From F1-60-MAGs163 sp046594555 (GTDB lineage: Bacteria > Actinomycetota > Thermoleophilia > Solirubrobacterales > Solirubrobacteraceae), in contig JBKJRO010000109.1 in assembly GCA_046594555.1 (NCBI GenBank), positions 5,473 through 69,472 on the forward strand: a stretch of 64,000 nt of DNA, written 5' to 3'. The translations under genes were made by a program, and so were the position numbers. The notes beneath the pieces are model-generated. The model worked only from the letters and a program-made list of their open reading frames with translations. It was not told the DNA's origin and did not search any database. The first letter of the stretch is position 1. Each line of letters starts with the position of its first letter. This document shows, piece after piece, positions 33,960 to 42,332 of this stretch.

Positions 33960-35357
33960 TCAGTGCCCGGGCCGCACCTTGTGCGCGGCCTCGAGGCGGC
34001 CGCGGGCGCGGCGCTTGGCCGTCAGGCGGGCCTCCAGGCGGCGCTCGTTGGCCAGACCTGGGTAGGGCGCGCCGTGGCGCAGGTCGTAGGCGAACAGGCT
34101 CGTCGAGCCGTTGAGGAACAGGAAGCGCCCGTCGGAGATGACCGGGTTGAACTTGCCGCGCGGGACCGTCCAGATGCGCCGGCCGGTCGCCGCGCCGAGC
34201 GCCGTCGTGTGGCGGTTCAGCGTCGAATAGAAGAGCAGGTCGCCGACGAGCTGCAGGCCGCCGGAGATCCTGCCCTCGGCGCCGACCTTCCAGCGGACCC
34301 TCCCGGAACGGGCGTCGAAGGCGTAGACGCGGGCGTCGTAGGACCCGACGTAGACGGTCGGGCCGAGGCCGGGAACGTCCGCGACCGGGGCGGAGGCGTA
34401 GACGTACCCGCCGGTCCCGGTGCGCCACGCCAGCGCGCCGTTGCGCGTGGAGAACGAGTACATGTTGCCGTCGGTGTTGCCCGCGTAGACGCGGCCGAAG
34501 GCGACAGACGGCGTCGCGTAGAAGCCGCCGGAGCCCAGGCCGAAGGCCTTGCCGCTCGTGCCGACCGACCACAGCTTGCGACCGGTCTTCGCGTCGTAGG
34601 CGTGCATGTGCCCGCTGTAGTCGCCGAAGAAGAGCTTGCCACGGTCGTAGGCCAGGCCGCCCTTGACGGCGCCGCCGACCTTGGCCGCCCAGCGCGCAGT
34701 GCCGTCCTTCGTGCGCAGCGCGTAGACGGTGCCGTCCTCGGAACCGAAGTACATCGTGTCCCCGACGACGAGCGGCGAGGACTCCGAGCGGCTCGGGAGC
34801 GAGCGTGACCAGAGGATGTTGGCGAACTGCACGCTGACAGCCGCGACGCGCCCGCCCGCCGTGCCCTTGCCCTGGAGCAGCGTCACGAACACGGTGCCGT
34901 GGCGGTAGGCGGGCGACGACGCCGCCAGGTCGCCGAGCTTCTTCTTCCACAGCACGTAGCCCGTCGCTCGCTTGACGGCGTACAGCGCCCCGTTGTTCTT
35001 GAGGATGTAGATGGAGCCGCCGCCGGCGACGGGCGAGAACTCGAGCAGCTCGTTCCCTCGCACCGCCCAGCGCGGCAGGAACGGAGGGCGGGCCTGGCGC
35101 TGGAGGGGGAAGAAGCGGGTCCGCGCGGGGGTGTAGCCGTAGATCGGCCACTCGAACGTCCGGTCGGCGCGCGGCGGGACGACCGCCTTCGGCGGGACGA
35201 CGGGGACGGGCTCGAACGCGACGTCGGGGTTGGAGATGTTCGCCTCGCGCTGGTGCTCGTACACGTACGCGCCCCCGGCGAGCAGGACGACGAGGACGCC
35301 CGCCACGGCGGCGATGCGGCGGCGGCGGACGCGGCGTTCGCGCGAAGGCGGGATCAT
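33960..35357 (-). CDS. Membrane-anchored PQQ-like beta-propeller protein
   Basis: The 465-aa protein has a basic N-terminus (SRERRVRRRR), one membrane helix at about 14-32 and an external domain of repeated PQQ/YWTD-like blades. Recurring units such as GALYAVKRATGYVLWKKK, DGTVYALRTKDGTARW and ARVYAFDARSGRVRW support this. It may be an extracellular scaffold like BamB or a catalytic quinoprotein; no PQQ-ligand signature was seen. The start has GAGGAG 4 nt upstream and is only 9 bp from the divergent CCA enzyme start. Confidence 0.82.
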   Translation of the reverse strand: MIPPSRERRVRRRRIAAVAGVLVVLLAGGAYVYEHQREANISNPDVAFEPVPVVPPKAVVPPRADRTFEWPIYGYTPARTRFFPLQRQARPPFLPRWAVRGNELLEFSPVAGGGSIYILKNNGALYAVKRATGYVLWKKKLGDLAASSPAYRHGTVFVTLLQGKGTAGGRVAAVSVQFANILWSRSLPSRSESSPLVVGDTMYFGSEDGTVYALRTKDGTARWAAKVGGAVKGGLAYDRGKLFFGDYSGHMHAYDAKTGRKLWSVGTSGKAFGLGSGGFYATPSVAFGRVYAGNTDGNMYSFSTRNGALAWRTGTGGYVYASAPVADVPGLGPTVYVGSYDARVYAFDARSGRVRWKVGAEGRISGGLQLVGDLLFYSTLNRHTTALGAATGRRIWTVPRGKFNPVISDGRFLFLNGSTSLFAYDLRHGAPYPGLANERRLEARLTAKRRARGRLEAAHKVRPGH

Positions 35358-35366
35358 CTGCTCCTC

Positions 35367-36524
35367 ATGGTGGCAAGCGCAGTGGTCACGAAGCTCCATT
35401 CCATGCCCGACGGCGTGCGCCTGCTCGACGCCGTGGCCGCGACGGGCGAGGCCTGGCTGGTCGGCGGCGCGGTGCGTGACCTGCTGCTGGGCCGCGAGCC
35501 GAGCGAGCTGGACGTCGCCGTCGAGGGTGACGTGCGACCGCTTGCCCAGGCTCTCGGCGGGGACGTCCTGCTGCACGAGGCGTTCGGCACCGCGACGGTG
35601 GCCGACGGCGACCACGTGTTCGACCTGGCGCGGACGCGCACCGAGACCTACGCCGAGCCCGGCGCGCTGCCGCAGGTCCAGCCGGCCCCGATCTCCGAGG
35701 ACCTGGCGCGCCGCGACGTGACGATCAACGCGATCGCCGTCGCCCTGCCGTCCGGCCGCACCGTCGCGGCACCGGGCGCGCTGGAGGACCTGGAGGCGGG
35801 CGTCCTGCGCGTGCTGCACGACGCCTCGTTCACCGACGACCCCACGCGGGTCTGGCGCGTCGCGCGGTACGCGGCCCGGCTGGGCTTCGCCGTCGACCCG
35901 CACACCGCGGCGCTCGCGGCCGTCGCTGGTCCGGGGGCCGTCAGCGGCGAGCGGATCGGCCACGAGCTGCGCCTGCTGCTGAGCGAGCCCGATCCCACGG
36001 CGGCGCTGGCGGCGCTCGTCGCACTGAACCCGAACGTCCTCCCGGAGGGATTCGACCCGGCGCCCGCAGCGCTCGCGCCGGCCCAGGAGCTGCTCCCCGG
36101 CAACGGGCGCCGCGATCTGCTCGTGCTCGCCGCCTGCACGGGGTCGATGGAGCTGCGCCTGCTGTTCCGCTGGCTCGACCACCTGCAGTTCCCGGGACAC
36201 GACCGCGATCTGGTCGCCGCAGCCTCGCGCTGGGTCACGGGGGCGCCGCTGCGCGCGGCGGCCACGCCTTCGCAGATCGCGCGCGCCGCTCGCGGCGCGC
36301 CGATCGAGGCGGTCGCCCTCGCCGGCGGGCCGAACGCGCGGCGCTGGATCGACGAGCTGCGCCACGTGCGGCTGCAGATCGGCGGGGACGACCTGCTGGC
36401 CGCAGGCGTGCCGGAGGGGCCGCAGATCGGCGCGCGCCTGGCGCGGACGCTCGATCAGGTCCTCGACGGGACCATCGCCGGGCGCGAGGCGCAGCTCACC
36501 GCCGCCCTCGCACCGCTGGAGTAG
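35367..36524 (+). CDS. CCA-adding enzyme / poly(A) polymerase family
   Basis: The 385-aa class II nucleotidyltransferase has the head-domain signature WLVGGAVRDLLLGREPSELD. The first metal Asp position appears as Glu (ELD), an acceptable variant. ISEDLARRDVTINAIA and DDPTRVWRVARYAARLGF, the RNA-binding neck, follow. It repairs or adds the tRNA 3' CCA. ATG 35367 was used; ATG 35403 (MPDGVRLL) would also work and would leave more room for the divergent promoter. Confidence 0.85.
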   Translation: MVASAVVTKLHSMPDGVRLLDAVAATGEAWLVGGAVRDLLLGREPSELDVAVEGDVRPLAQALGGDVLLHEAFGTATVADGDHVFDLARTRTETYAEPGALPQVQPAPISEDLARRDVTINAIAVALPSGRTVAAPGALEDLEAGVLRVLHDASFTDDPTRVWRVARYAARLGFAVDPHTAALAAVAGPGAVSGERIGHELRLLLSEPDPTAALAALVALNPNVLPEGFDPAPAALAPAQELLPGNGRRDLLVLAACTGSMELRLLFRWLDHLQFPGHDRDLVAAASRWVTGAPLRAAATPSQIARAARGAPIEAVALAGGPNARRWIDELRHVRLQIGGDDLLAAGVPEGPQIGARLARTLDQVLDGTIAGREAQLTAALAPLE

Positions 36525-36535
36525 ATTCGCGAGTC

Positions 36536-37528
36536 GTGGCGCACGACCTGAACGACCTGCGCTGGGGCGGCGGGCCCGGCTGGTACGAGGTCCACTTCCT
36601 CGAGCTGACCGACGTCGCATCCGGGACGGGTGTCTGGATCCGCCAGACCGTCCACGCGCCCGAGCAGGGGGAGCCGACCTGCGGGGTCTGGTTCATGGCG
36701 AGCAGCGCCGACGGCTCACGCGTGACGCACCATGAGCAGCACCCGATCGCCGCGATGGAGGCGGCGAGCGGGCCGTTCCGCCTGGTGTGCGGGTCGTCCG
36801 AGCTGACCGACCGGGGGATCGCGGGCTCAGCCCGCGACGCCACCTGGGATCTGCGCTGGGAGCCGTCCGCGGCGCCCGGCGTGCCCGTCGATCCCATCGT
36901 CGGCCGGGCGCGGATCGCCAAGACGATGCTCGCGATCCCGCACCCGGACCTGCGTATCAGCGGCACCGTCCGGTTCGGCGGGCGCGAGCTGACCGTCGAG
37001 GGCGCGCGCGGCGAGCAGGCCCACCTGTGGGGGACCCAGCACGCGGGTCGCTGGGGCTGGCTGCATGCGGCGGACCTGGCGACGCTCGAGGGCGAGCCGC
37101 GCCCCGACGACTGGATCGACCTCGTCAGCGTCGTCGTGCCGCGCGCCGGGCGCGAGATCGGCCCGATCACCCCCGCCGTCGGACGGCTGCTCGGGGACGA
37201 GTTCCGCGCGGTGGGCCCGGCGTCGTTGGCCCGCGGACGGTGCGCGTTCGGCCTCTCCGGCCTGGAGGCGACGGTCCGCACCCGGTCGCGCAAGGTGGTC
37301 ATGCACGCCTCGGCGCCACCGCTGACGCAGGTCGGCGTGCGCTACGACGACCCCGACGGCACGAACGTCTGGTGCGCGAACACCGCGCTCGGCGACGCGC
37401 GGATCTGGGTCTGGGATCGCAGCGGGACCAGGTGGGCGCTGCGCGAGACGCTGCAGGCGCTCGGGACCGCGCACGTCGAGTACGCCCAGCGCGCCCCGAT
37501 CGCGGGCGTCGCGGTGGACGTTCCGTGA
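36536..37528 (+). CDS. Tocopherol-cyclase-like / lipocalin-type protein
   Basis: This 330-aa protein has no signal peptide and a repeated beta-rich pattern (GPGWYEVHFLELTD, GTQHAGRWGWLHAADL). It resembles the two-lipocalin fold of VTE1-like and AttH-like proteins. The assignment rests on overall pattern only, without catalytic residues. The GTG start is 11 bp after the CCA-enzyme stop, and the end overlaps the next gene by 4 nt. In other respects uncharacterised. Confidence 0.6.
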   Translation: MAHDLNDLRWGGGPGWYEVHFLELTDVASGTGVWIRQTVHAPEQGEPTCGVWFMASSADGSRVTHHEQHPIAAMEAASGPFRLVCGSSELTDRGIAGSARDATWDLRWEPSAAPGVPVDPIVGRARIAKTMLAIPHPDLRISGTVRFGGRELTVEGARGEQAHLWGTQHAGRWGWLHAADLATLEGEPRPDDWIDLVSVVVPRAGREIGPITPAVGRLLGDEFRAVGPASLARGRCAFGLSGLEATVRTRSRKVVMHASAPPLTQVGVRYDDPDGTNVWCANTALGDARIWVWDRSGTRWALRETLQALGTAHVEYAQRAPIAGVAVDVP

Positions 37529-38241
37529 CCGCCGGACACCCGCTTCCCGAGCCGTTCCGCTGGTGCGAGGCCGGCGTGACGATCGAGCTCGATGGCGGCT
37601 CCGCGTTGTTCACGGGCTTCGCCGACGGCGACTTCGCTCCACGCGAGGAGCCGCTCCCGGGGCAGGGTGAGCGCGCCGCCGCCCACGTCGGCGTCCCGGT
37701 GGCGCGCTGGGCGCAGGACCATCAGGTCCACGAACATCGCGTCCGCGTGCTCGGGCCGGACGACGAGGTCCGCCCGTTCACGGCAGACGCCGACGGCCAG
37801 GCCACCGCCCGGCGGGACGTTCCGCTGGCGGTGCGCGCTGCCGACTGCCTGCCGATCGCGCTGATCGCGCCGGAGGCCGTGGCGATCGTCCACGCCGGCT
37901 GGCGGGGACTCGCAGACGGGGTCGTGGAGTCCGGCGTCTCGGCGCTGCGCGGGCTCGGTGCGACGCGGATCGCCGCGGCGATCGGGCCGGGGGCGGGGGT
38001 CTGCTGCTACGAGACCGGCGACGAGGTGCACGCGGCGTTCGAACATCTGGGCCCGGGCATGCGCGTCGGGCCGCGGGCGGACCTGAAGGCGGTCGCCCGC
38101 GTGCTCCTGGAGCAGTGGGCCGTGGACGAGATCCACGACTGCGGGCTGTGCACGATCTGTGCCCCGCCCGGCTGGTTCTTCTCCTACCGGCGCGAGGGCA
38201 TCCACGCCGGGCGCCAGGTGGGAGTGGCATGGCGGAGCTGA
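37525..38241 (+). CDS. pgeF: PgeF/YfiH-family purine nucleosidase-like protein
   Basis: The 238-aa protein has the zinc-site signatures of the multicopper-oxidase-like family: DHQVHEHRV, RAADCLPIAL, VHAGWRGLADGV, IGPGAGVCCYETGDEV and CTICAPPGWFFSYRREG. Members cleave purine nucleosides and edit peptidoglycan precursors. The GTG forms a GTGA overlap with the preceding gene. As in Gram-positive division clusters it precedes yggS and sepF. Confidence 0.88.
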   Translation: MTAGHPLPEPFRWCEAGVTIELDGGSALFTGFADGDFAPREEPLPGQGERAAAHVGVPVARWAQDHQVHEHRVRVLGPDDEVRPFTADADGQATARRDVPLAVRAADCLPIALIAPEAVAIVHAGWRGLADGVVESGVSALRGLGATRIAAAIGPGAGVCCYETGDEVHAAFEHLGPGMRVGPRADLKAVARVLLEQWAVDEIHDCGLCTICAPPGWFFSYRREGIHAGRQVGVAWRS

Positions 38242-38897
38242 TCCGCGGCCTGCAGGCCGATCGCGTCCGCGCGAACGTCGCCGAGGTCCGGGCGCAGATC
38301 ACCGCGGCGTGCGCCCGCGCCGGCCGCGATCCGTCGGCCGTCGAGCTGCTGGCCGCCACGAAGTACGTCGCCGTCGAGGAGCTCGGCGTGCTCGCGGACG
38401 CGGGGCTGACGACGCTCGGCGAGAACCGCATGCAGGACCTGCGCGCCAAAAACGACGCGTGGCCAGGGCGGTTCACGTTCGACTTCATCGGCCACCTGCA
38501 GAGCCGCAAGGTCAAGGACGTGGCACCGCTGGTGCGGCGGATCCACTCGGTCGGCAGCGACTCCGTCCTGACGCAGCTCGGCCGGGTCGCGGCCGCGGTT
38601 CCAGATCTGCGGATCCTCGTCGAGGTGAACATCGCGGGGGAGGAGGGCAAGAGCGGCATCGCCCCGGCCGACCTGCCGGCCTTCCTGGCGCGCAGCCCGA
38701 TCGCGGTCGAGGGCCTGATGACGATGCCGCCGCTGGCCGCCGACCCCGAGGCGAGCCGCCCGTGGTTCGCTGCGCTGACCGCGCTCGCCGCCGAGCATGG
38801 GCTCGCGGAGCTGTCGATGGGAACGACCCAGGACTTCGCCGTCGCCGTCGAGGAGGGCGCGACGATCGTCCGCGTCGGCTCGCGGCTGTTCCACTGA
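38229..38897 (+). CDS. yggS: YggS-family PLP-binding protein
   Basis: This 222-aa single-domain protein binds pyridoxal phosphate for vitamin B6 and amino-acid balance. The Schiff-base Lys45 is in LLAATKYV; FDFIGHLQSRK and the phosphate-binding SMGTTQDFAVAVEEGATIVRVGSRLF match the family. It overlaps pgeF by 13 nt. It needs the cofactor made by PdxS-PdxT encoded elsewhere in the window. Confidence 0.93.
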   Translation: MAELIRGLQADRVRANVAEVRAQITAACARAGRDPSAVELLAATKYVAVEELGVLADAGLTTLGENRMQDLRAKNDAWPGRFTFDFIGHLQSRKVKDVAPLVRRIHSVGSDSVLTQLGRVAAAVPDLRILVEVNIAGEEGKSGIAPADLPAFLARSPIAVEGLMTMPPLAADPEASRPWFAALTALAAEHGLAELSMGTTQDFAVAVEEGATIVRVGSRLFH

Positions 38898-38982
38898 GGG
38901 TCAGCGGCGCGGCGGTTGCCGGTTGCGATCGGCGTGCGGGATGCGGGATGATGCCGGCCGTCAACGACGAAAGGTCGTCACC

Positions 38983-39477
38983 GTGCCCGTCCGCCTCGTC
39001 GCCGTGTCGGCCGTCGTCGCCGCCTCGCTCACCGCAGCCGTCCCTGCCTTCGCGGCCGATCCCCCCACGCGAACGGTGACCGCCGTCGCCGCCGCGTCGG
39101 TCAAGGTCCAGAAGGACGTCGCGCAGACCGACGCCGCCATCGCCGCTGCGGTGGAGGCCGCTCGCGCGAAGGTCGGCCCGGCCGCGGTGGCGAACGCCAC
39201 CGAGGAGGCAGAGCGGCTCGCCGCTGCCGGCAAGCTGACACTCGGGCCGCTGATCAGCATCGCCGAGAGCCAGCCATTCCCGTACGGGCCCTTCGCCGCC
39301 TATGGCCTGGAAGGCACCTTCGGGCCGGGCAAGTACTGCGGCGCGATCCGCACCCCGATCTTCCGCAAGGGCAAGAACGGGCGGCGGGTCTTCACGCGGA
39401 AGTTCCGCTCGCACCACGGATGCCGGGTCCCGGCACAGGTGACCGCGACGATCAGCGTGACGTTCGGTGTCGTGTGA
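38983..39477 (+). CDS. Secreted protein, 164 aa
   Basis: The GTG start has an AAAGG about 8 nt upstream. The product has a signal peptide (VPVRLVAVSAVVAASLTAAV, cleavage near AFA-AD), a helical Ala-rich part and a small C-terminal domain with two Cys and many basic residues (FRKGKNGRRVFTRKF). No family recognised. Together with the next gene it interrupts the yggS-sepF order usual in this cluster. Confidence 0.65.
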   Translation: MPVRLVAVSAVVAASLTAAVPAFAADPPTRTVTAVAAASVKVQKDVAQTDAAIAAAVEAARAKVGPAAVANATEEAERLAAAGKLTLGPLISIAESQPFPYGPFAAYGLEGTFGPGKYCGAIRTPIFRKGKNGRRVFTRKFRSHHGCRVPAQVTATISVTFGVV

Positions 39478-39509
39478 CCGTGTCAGACGACCGACGACAT
39501 GAGCGTGCC

Positions 39510-40490
39510 ATGACCCGTGTCAGCACCGCCGCAGCCGTGGCCATCGCCGTGGCCGTCGCGGTGCCCGGCGGCGCGTCCGCCGCGGCGCCGGGCGGGACCG
39601 GGCAGCCGGTGTTCAAGAGCGCGGCCGCCGAGCGCGCGATGATGCTGGAGGGGCAGAGCGGCCTGCTCGTGGACCGCGCCTACCGCCGCGTCGCCCGGCG
39701 CCGCGCGGCGTGCCGGATCGACGACATGGCCGCGCCGCCTGCGACGACGCAGGACGCGCCGGCGCCGCAGACGCTCGCGGCGTTCGCGCCGCTGCGCCGC
39801 CCGGCGACGGCCGAGGAGCTCGCGCTCCGTGACGTGACCAGGCTCAGGGTGGCCGGCGGCACCAGGTACGCCGACTCCGCGCGCTCGCTCACGGCGGCGG
39901 ACGGCACGACCGCCGTCCTCGTCATCGACCGGGGCACCAACGGGATCCGCCCGCCGTCCGCGAGCTGCCTCGATGCGCAGCGGGCCACGCTCGTCGCCGA
40001 TCTGCGCGGCAAGACCCCGGCCCTGCGCCGCGCGGCGCTGCGCAGCTTCGCCGCCACGCGCCGCGGCTACGCGGCGCAGCCGCCCGAGGCGCTGCTCCCG
40101 CACGACCGCGCCTTCCTCCTCTGGCGCAGCGACCAGGGCATCCCGCAGGTCCTCGGCGGCGACGCCGTGGCGGACGTCGTCGACCACGGCGCGATCATGG
40201 CCTACGCGCCCGCCGGGACGCAGGACGCGTCGACCGTGCTGGGGCTCGTCCCGGACGGCGTGGCGAGCGTCGATCTCGACTACCCGAAGGTCGCGCCGCG
40301 CGCCTACTACCGCGACCGCGAATACCCGAGCGCCCTCCACCTGACGGTCGCCGTCCACGACAACCTCATCACCGCCCAGGTCCCGCGCTTCATCGTCGAC
40401 GCTCAGCGCCCATCAGTCACCTGGCACGACGCCACCGGCGCCACCACCCGCACGATCCAAGCGCCCACACGCCCCCCCGCGATCCCCTAG
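39510..40490 (+). CDS. Secreted protein, 326 aa
   Basis: A signal peptide (MTRVSTAAAVAIAVAVAVPG, cleavage near ASA) leads a mature domain with two Cys and a C-terminal segment containing GLVPDGVASVDLDYP and VAVHDNLIT. This pattern is shared with the secreted protein at 9443-10258, indicating a lineage-specific secreted family. No catalytic motif was recognised. The 90-nt palindrome begins 33 bp after its stop. Confidence 0.68.
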   Translation: MTRVSTAAAVAIAVAVAVPGGASAAAPGGTGQPVFKSAAAERAMMLEGQSGLLVDRAYRRVARRRAACRIDDMAAPPATTQDAPAPQTLAAFAPLRRPATAEELALRDVTRLRVAGGTRYADSARSLTAADGTTAVLVIDRGTNGIRPPSASCLDAQRATLVADLRGKTPALRRAALRSFAATRRGYAAQPPEALLPHDRAFLLWRSDQGIPQVLGGDAVADVVDHGAIMAYAPAGTQDASTVLGLVPDGVASVDLDYPKVAPRAYYRDREYPSALHLTVAVHDNLITAQVPRFIVDAQRPSVTWHDATGATTRTIQAPTRPPAIP

Positions 40491-40523
40491 CACAAGCCGG
40501 CAGGAAGCTGAGGCCGGCAGTCA

Positions 40524-40613
40524 GCGGATGGGCGGAGCCGCCGTCGTGCGGACGTCCATGCCATCCGCGGGAGGCGGATGGCATGCCGCACGACGGCGTG
40601 CCCGCCCACCCGC
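40524..40613. repeat. 90-nt palindrome before sepF
   Basis: There are three nested stems. The outer 12-bp arm (GCGGATGGGCGG) has one mismatch; the middle 12-bp arm GCCGTCGTGCGG/CCGCACGACGGC and the inner 10-bp arm ATGCCATCCG/CGGATGGCAT are perfect. Short asymmetric spacers separate them around a 7-nt loop. It lies between the secreted-protein stop and the sepF promoter. The size exceeds any terminator need and there is no T-run. Confidence 0.8.
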
Positions 40614-40636
40614 AACCACAGCCCCCGGCCGATTCC

Positions 40637-40667
40637 TTGCAGCAGACCGGCCATTTCGGGCTACCCT
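40637..40667 (+). promoter_or_regulatory. Probable sepF promoter
   Basis: TTGCAG (40637-40642) and TACCCT (40662-40667) are separated by 19 nt. The -10 ends 10 nt before the sepF ATG, so the message would be leaderless or nearly so. It lies just after the 90-nt palindrome. Confidence 0.45.
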
Positions 40668-40677
40668 TCCAGCACCT

Positions 40678-41214
40678 ATGGCTCTCCGCGACTCCTGGCA
40701 CCGCGCGCTCGTCTACTTCGGCTTGGCCGAGGATCAGGACCCGTACGCGAAGGACGAGCCGTACGAGCCCGAGGCCGAGCTCGAGGATCGCTACCGCGAG
40801 CGGCCCAACGTCCGCCGCATGCCGGCTCGCCGCCGCCGCGACGAGATCGACGACATCTTCTCCGACGACGAGCCCAGCCGGCCGACCGCCGTGCTGCGTC
40901 CCGTCGGCCGCACCGGCGGCAACGGGAGCCGAAGTGGCGGTCGTGTGCACCTCGTCATCCCCAAGAGCTTCAACGACGCGCAGCAGGTCGCCGATCGCTT
41001 CAAGGACGGCGTGCCGGTCGTGCTGAACCTGCAGAACACCGACACCGAGCTCAGCAAGCGCCTCATCGACTTCGGCAGCGGCCTGACGTACGCGCTCGAC
41101 GGCGGGATGCAGCGCATCGCCGACAAGGTCTTCATGCTCACGCCGCGCGACGTCGAGATCTCCGCCGAGGAGCGCGCGCAGCTGATCGAGAAGGGCTTCT
41201 TCAACCAGTCGTAG
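40678..41214 (+). CDS. sepF: Cell division protein SepF
   Basis: The 178-aa protein has a short N-terminal helix for membrane contact, a charged linker rich in Arg/Asp, and the C-terminal SepF domain (about 88-165: VHLVIPKSFNDAQQVADRF, VVLNLQNTDTELSKRLIDF, FMLTPRDVEIS). SepF tethers FtsZ to the membrane in Gram-positive bacteria. It is adjacent to yggT and lspA as in many relatives. Confidence 0.93.
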   Translation: MALRDSWHRALVYFGLAEDQDPYAKDEPYEPEAELEDRYRERPNVRRMPARRRRDEIDDIFSDDEPSRPTAVLRPVGRTGGNGSRSGGRVHLVIPKSFNDAQQVADRFKDGVPVVLNLQNTDTELSKRLIDFGSGLTYALDGGMQRIADKVFMLTPRDVEISAEERAQLIEKGFFNQS

Positions 41215-41252
41215 TCCGTCGCGGGCGGCCAGGCGGCCGCCGCAGACGCCGC

Positions 41253-41258
41253 TACCGT
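41253..41258 (+). promoter_or_regulatory. Probable -10 box of proC
   Basis: TACCGT ends 7 nt before the proC ATG with no Shine-Dalgarno between, consistent with a leaderless message separate from sepF. Confidence 0.35.
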
Positions 41259-41265
41259 CCGCGCC

Positions 41266-42021
41266 ATGCAGATCGGCCTTCTCGGCAGCGGCAACATGGC
41301 GCTCGCCCTCGCTCGCGGGTGGAAGCGCCCGGTCCTGGCGACCGACGTCGTCGCCGAGCGCGCCGCAGCGCTGACCGGCGAGGTCGGCGGCGAGGTCGTG
41401 ACGTCCAACGCCGAACTCGCGCGCCGCTCCGATGTGCTGGTGCTGTGCCACAAGCCGGGCCAGCTGGAGGCGATCGCGGCCGAGGCGGCGCCCGAGGCGA
41501 GCACGATCATCTCGCTGCTCGGCGGCGTGCCGCTCGAGCGCCTGCGCGCGGCCTACCCGGGCCGCCCGGTGTACCGGATCATGCCCAACATCGCAGCCGA
41601 GGTCGGTGCCGGCGTGACCTGCCTGGTCGCCGACGACGCGGGCGACGCCGCGGCCTACGCGACGGTTCGCGAGCTGCTCGCCGAGGTCGGCACCGTCGTC
41701 GAACTGGACGAGTCGCAGATCAACGTCGCCATGACCCTGATGAGCATCCAGCCGGCGTTCCTGGCGCTCGTCGCCGAGGCGCAGGTCGATGCGGCGGTGC
41801 GCCGCGGGATGCCGGCGCCGCTCGCGGCCGAGCTCGTCGGCGCGGCGATCGAGGGCTGCGCGGCGCTGCTGCGGTCCCGCGACATGGACACGCTGGGCGT
41901 GCGGCGACAGGTCACCTCACCAGGCGGCGCGACGGCCCGGGGCCTGCGGGCGCTGGAGGCCGGCGGGCTGCGCGCTGCCTTCGACGACGCGATGGACGCG
42001 AGCCTGGAAGGCCTCGGATGA
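41266..42021 (+). CDS. proC: Pyrroline-5-carboxylate reductase
   Basis: This 251-aa enzyme makes the last step of proline synthesis with NAD(P)H. The Rossmann motif is GLLGSGNMALAL; VLVLCHKPGQ, RIMPNIAAEVGAG and the C-terminal VTSPGGATARGLRALE are family signatures. It is slightly shorter than the usual 265-280 aa. Its presence within the sepF-yggT interval is common in Gram-positive clusters. The stop overlaps yggT (ATGA). Confidence 0.92.
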   Translation: MQIGLLGSGNMALALARGWKRPVLATDVVAERAAALTGEVGGEVVTSNAELARRSDVLVLCHKPGQLEAIAAEAAPEASTIISLLGGVPLERLRAAYPGRPVYRIMPNIAAEVGAGVTCLVADDAGDAAAYATVRELLAEVGTVVELDESQINVAMTLMSIQPAFLALVAEAQVDAAVRRGMPAPLAAELVGAAIEGCAALLRSRDMDTLGVRRQVTSPGGATARGLRALEAGGLRAAFDDAMDASLEGLG

Positions 42022-42329
42022 TCGCCGTCGCTGTCCTCGCGACGGCCCGCAGCAGCATCGCGGACTACCTCGGCACCCTGATCTCGATCTACATCCTGCT
42101 GATCCTGGCGTACATCGTCAGCCAGATGTTCTTCAGCTTCGGGGGGCGGGTGCCGTACTCGCGGCCGCTCAACGCGGTGCTCGAGTTCCTGCGCCAGGTG
42201 TGCGAGCCGTTCCTGTCGATCTTCCGCCGCTTCGTGCCGATGGTCGGCCCGATCGACCTGTCGCCGCTCGTCGCGGTGATCGTGCTGCAGGTCGTCGGGC
42301 GCATCGTCGTGAACCTCGTCGCGGGGTAG
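42018..42329 (+). CDS. YggT-family membrane protein
   Basis: The 103-aa protein has two hydrophobic segments and the YggT/YlmG pattern PYSRPLNAVLEFLRQVCEPFL followed by PMVGPIDLSPLVA. It sits where ylmG occurs after sepF in division clusters and may influence division or osmotic response. The ATG overlaps the proC stop by 4 nt. Confidence 0.88.
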   Translation: MIAVAVLATARSSIADYLGTLISIYILLILAYIVSQMFFSFGGRVPYSRPLNAVLEFLRQVCEPFLSIFRRFVPMVGPIDLSPLVAVIVLQVVGRIVVNLVAG

Positions 42330-42332
42330 GGC

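Noticed and set aside
34899..35366. Upstream extension of the CCA-enzyme frame
   Set aside because: This part lies opposite the PQQ-propeller gene and has the Asp/Arg/Val bias of antisense frames; the conserved domain starts after 35403.
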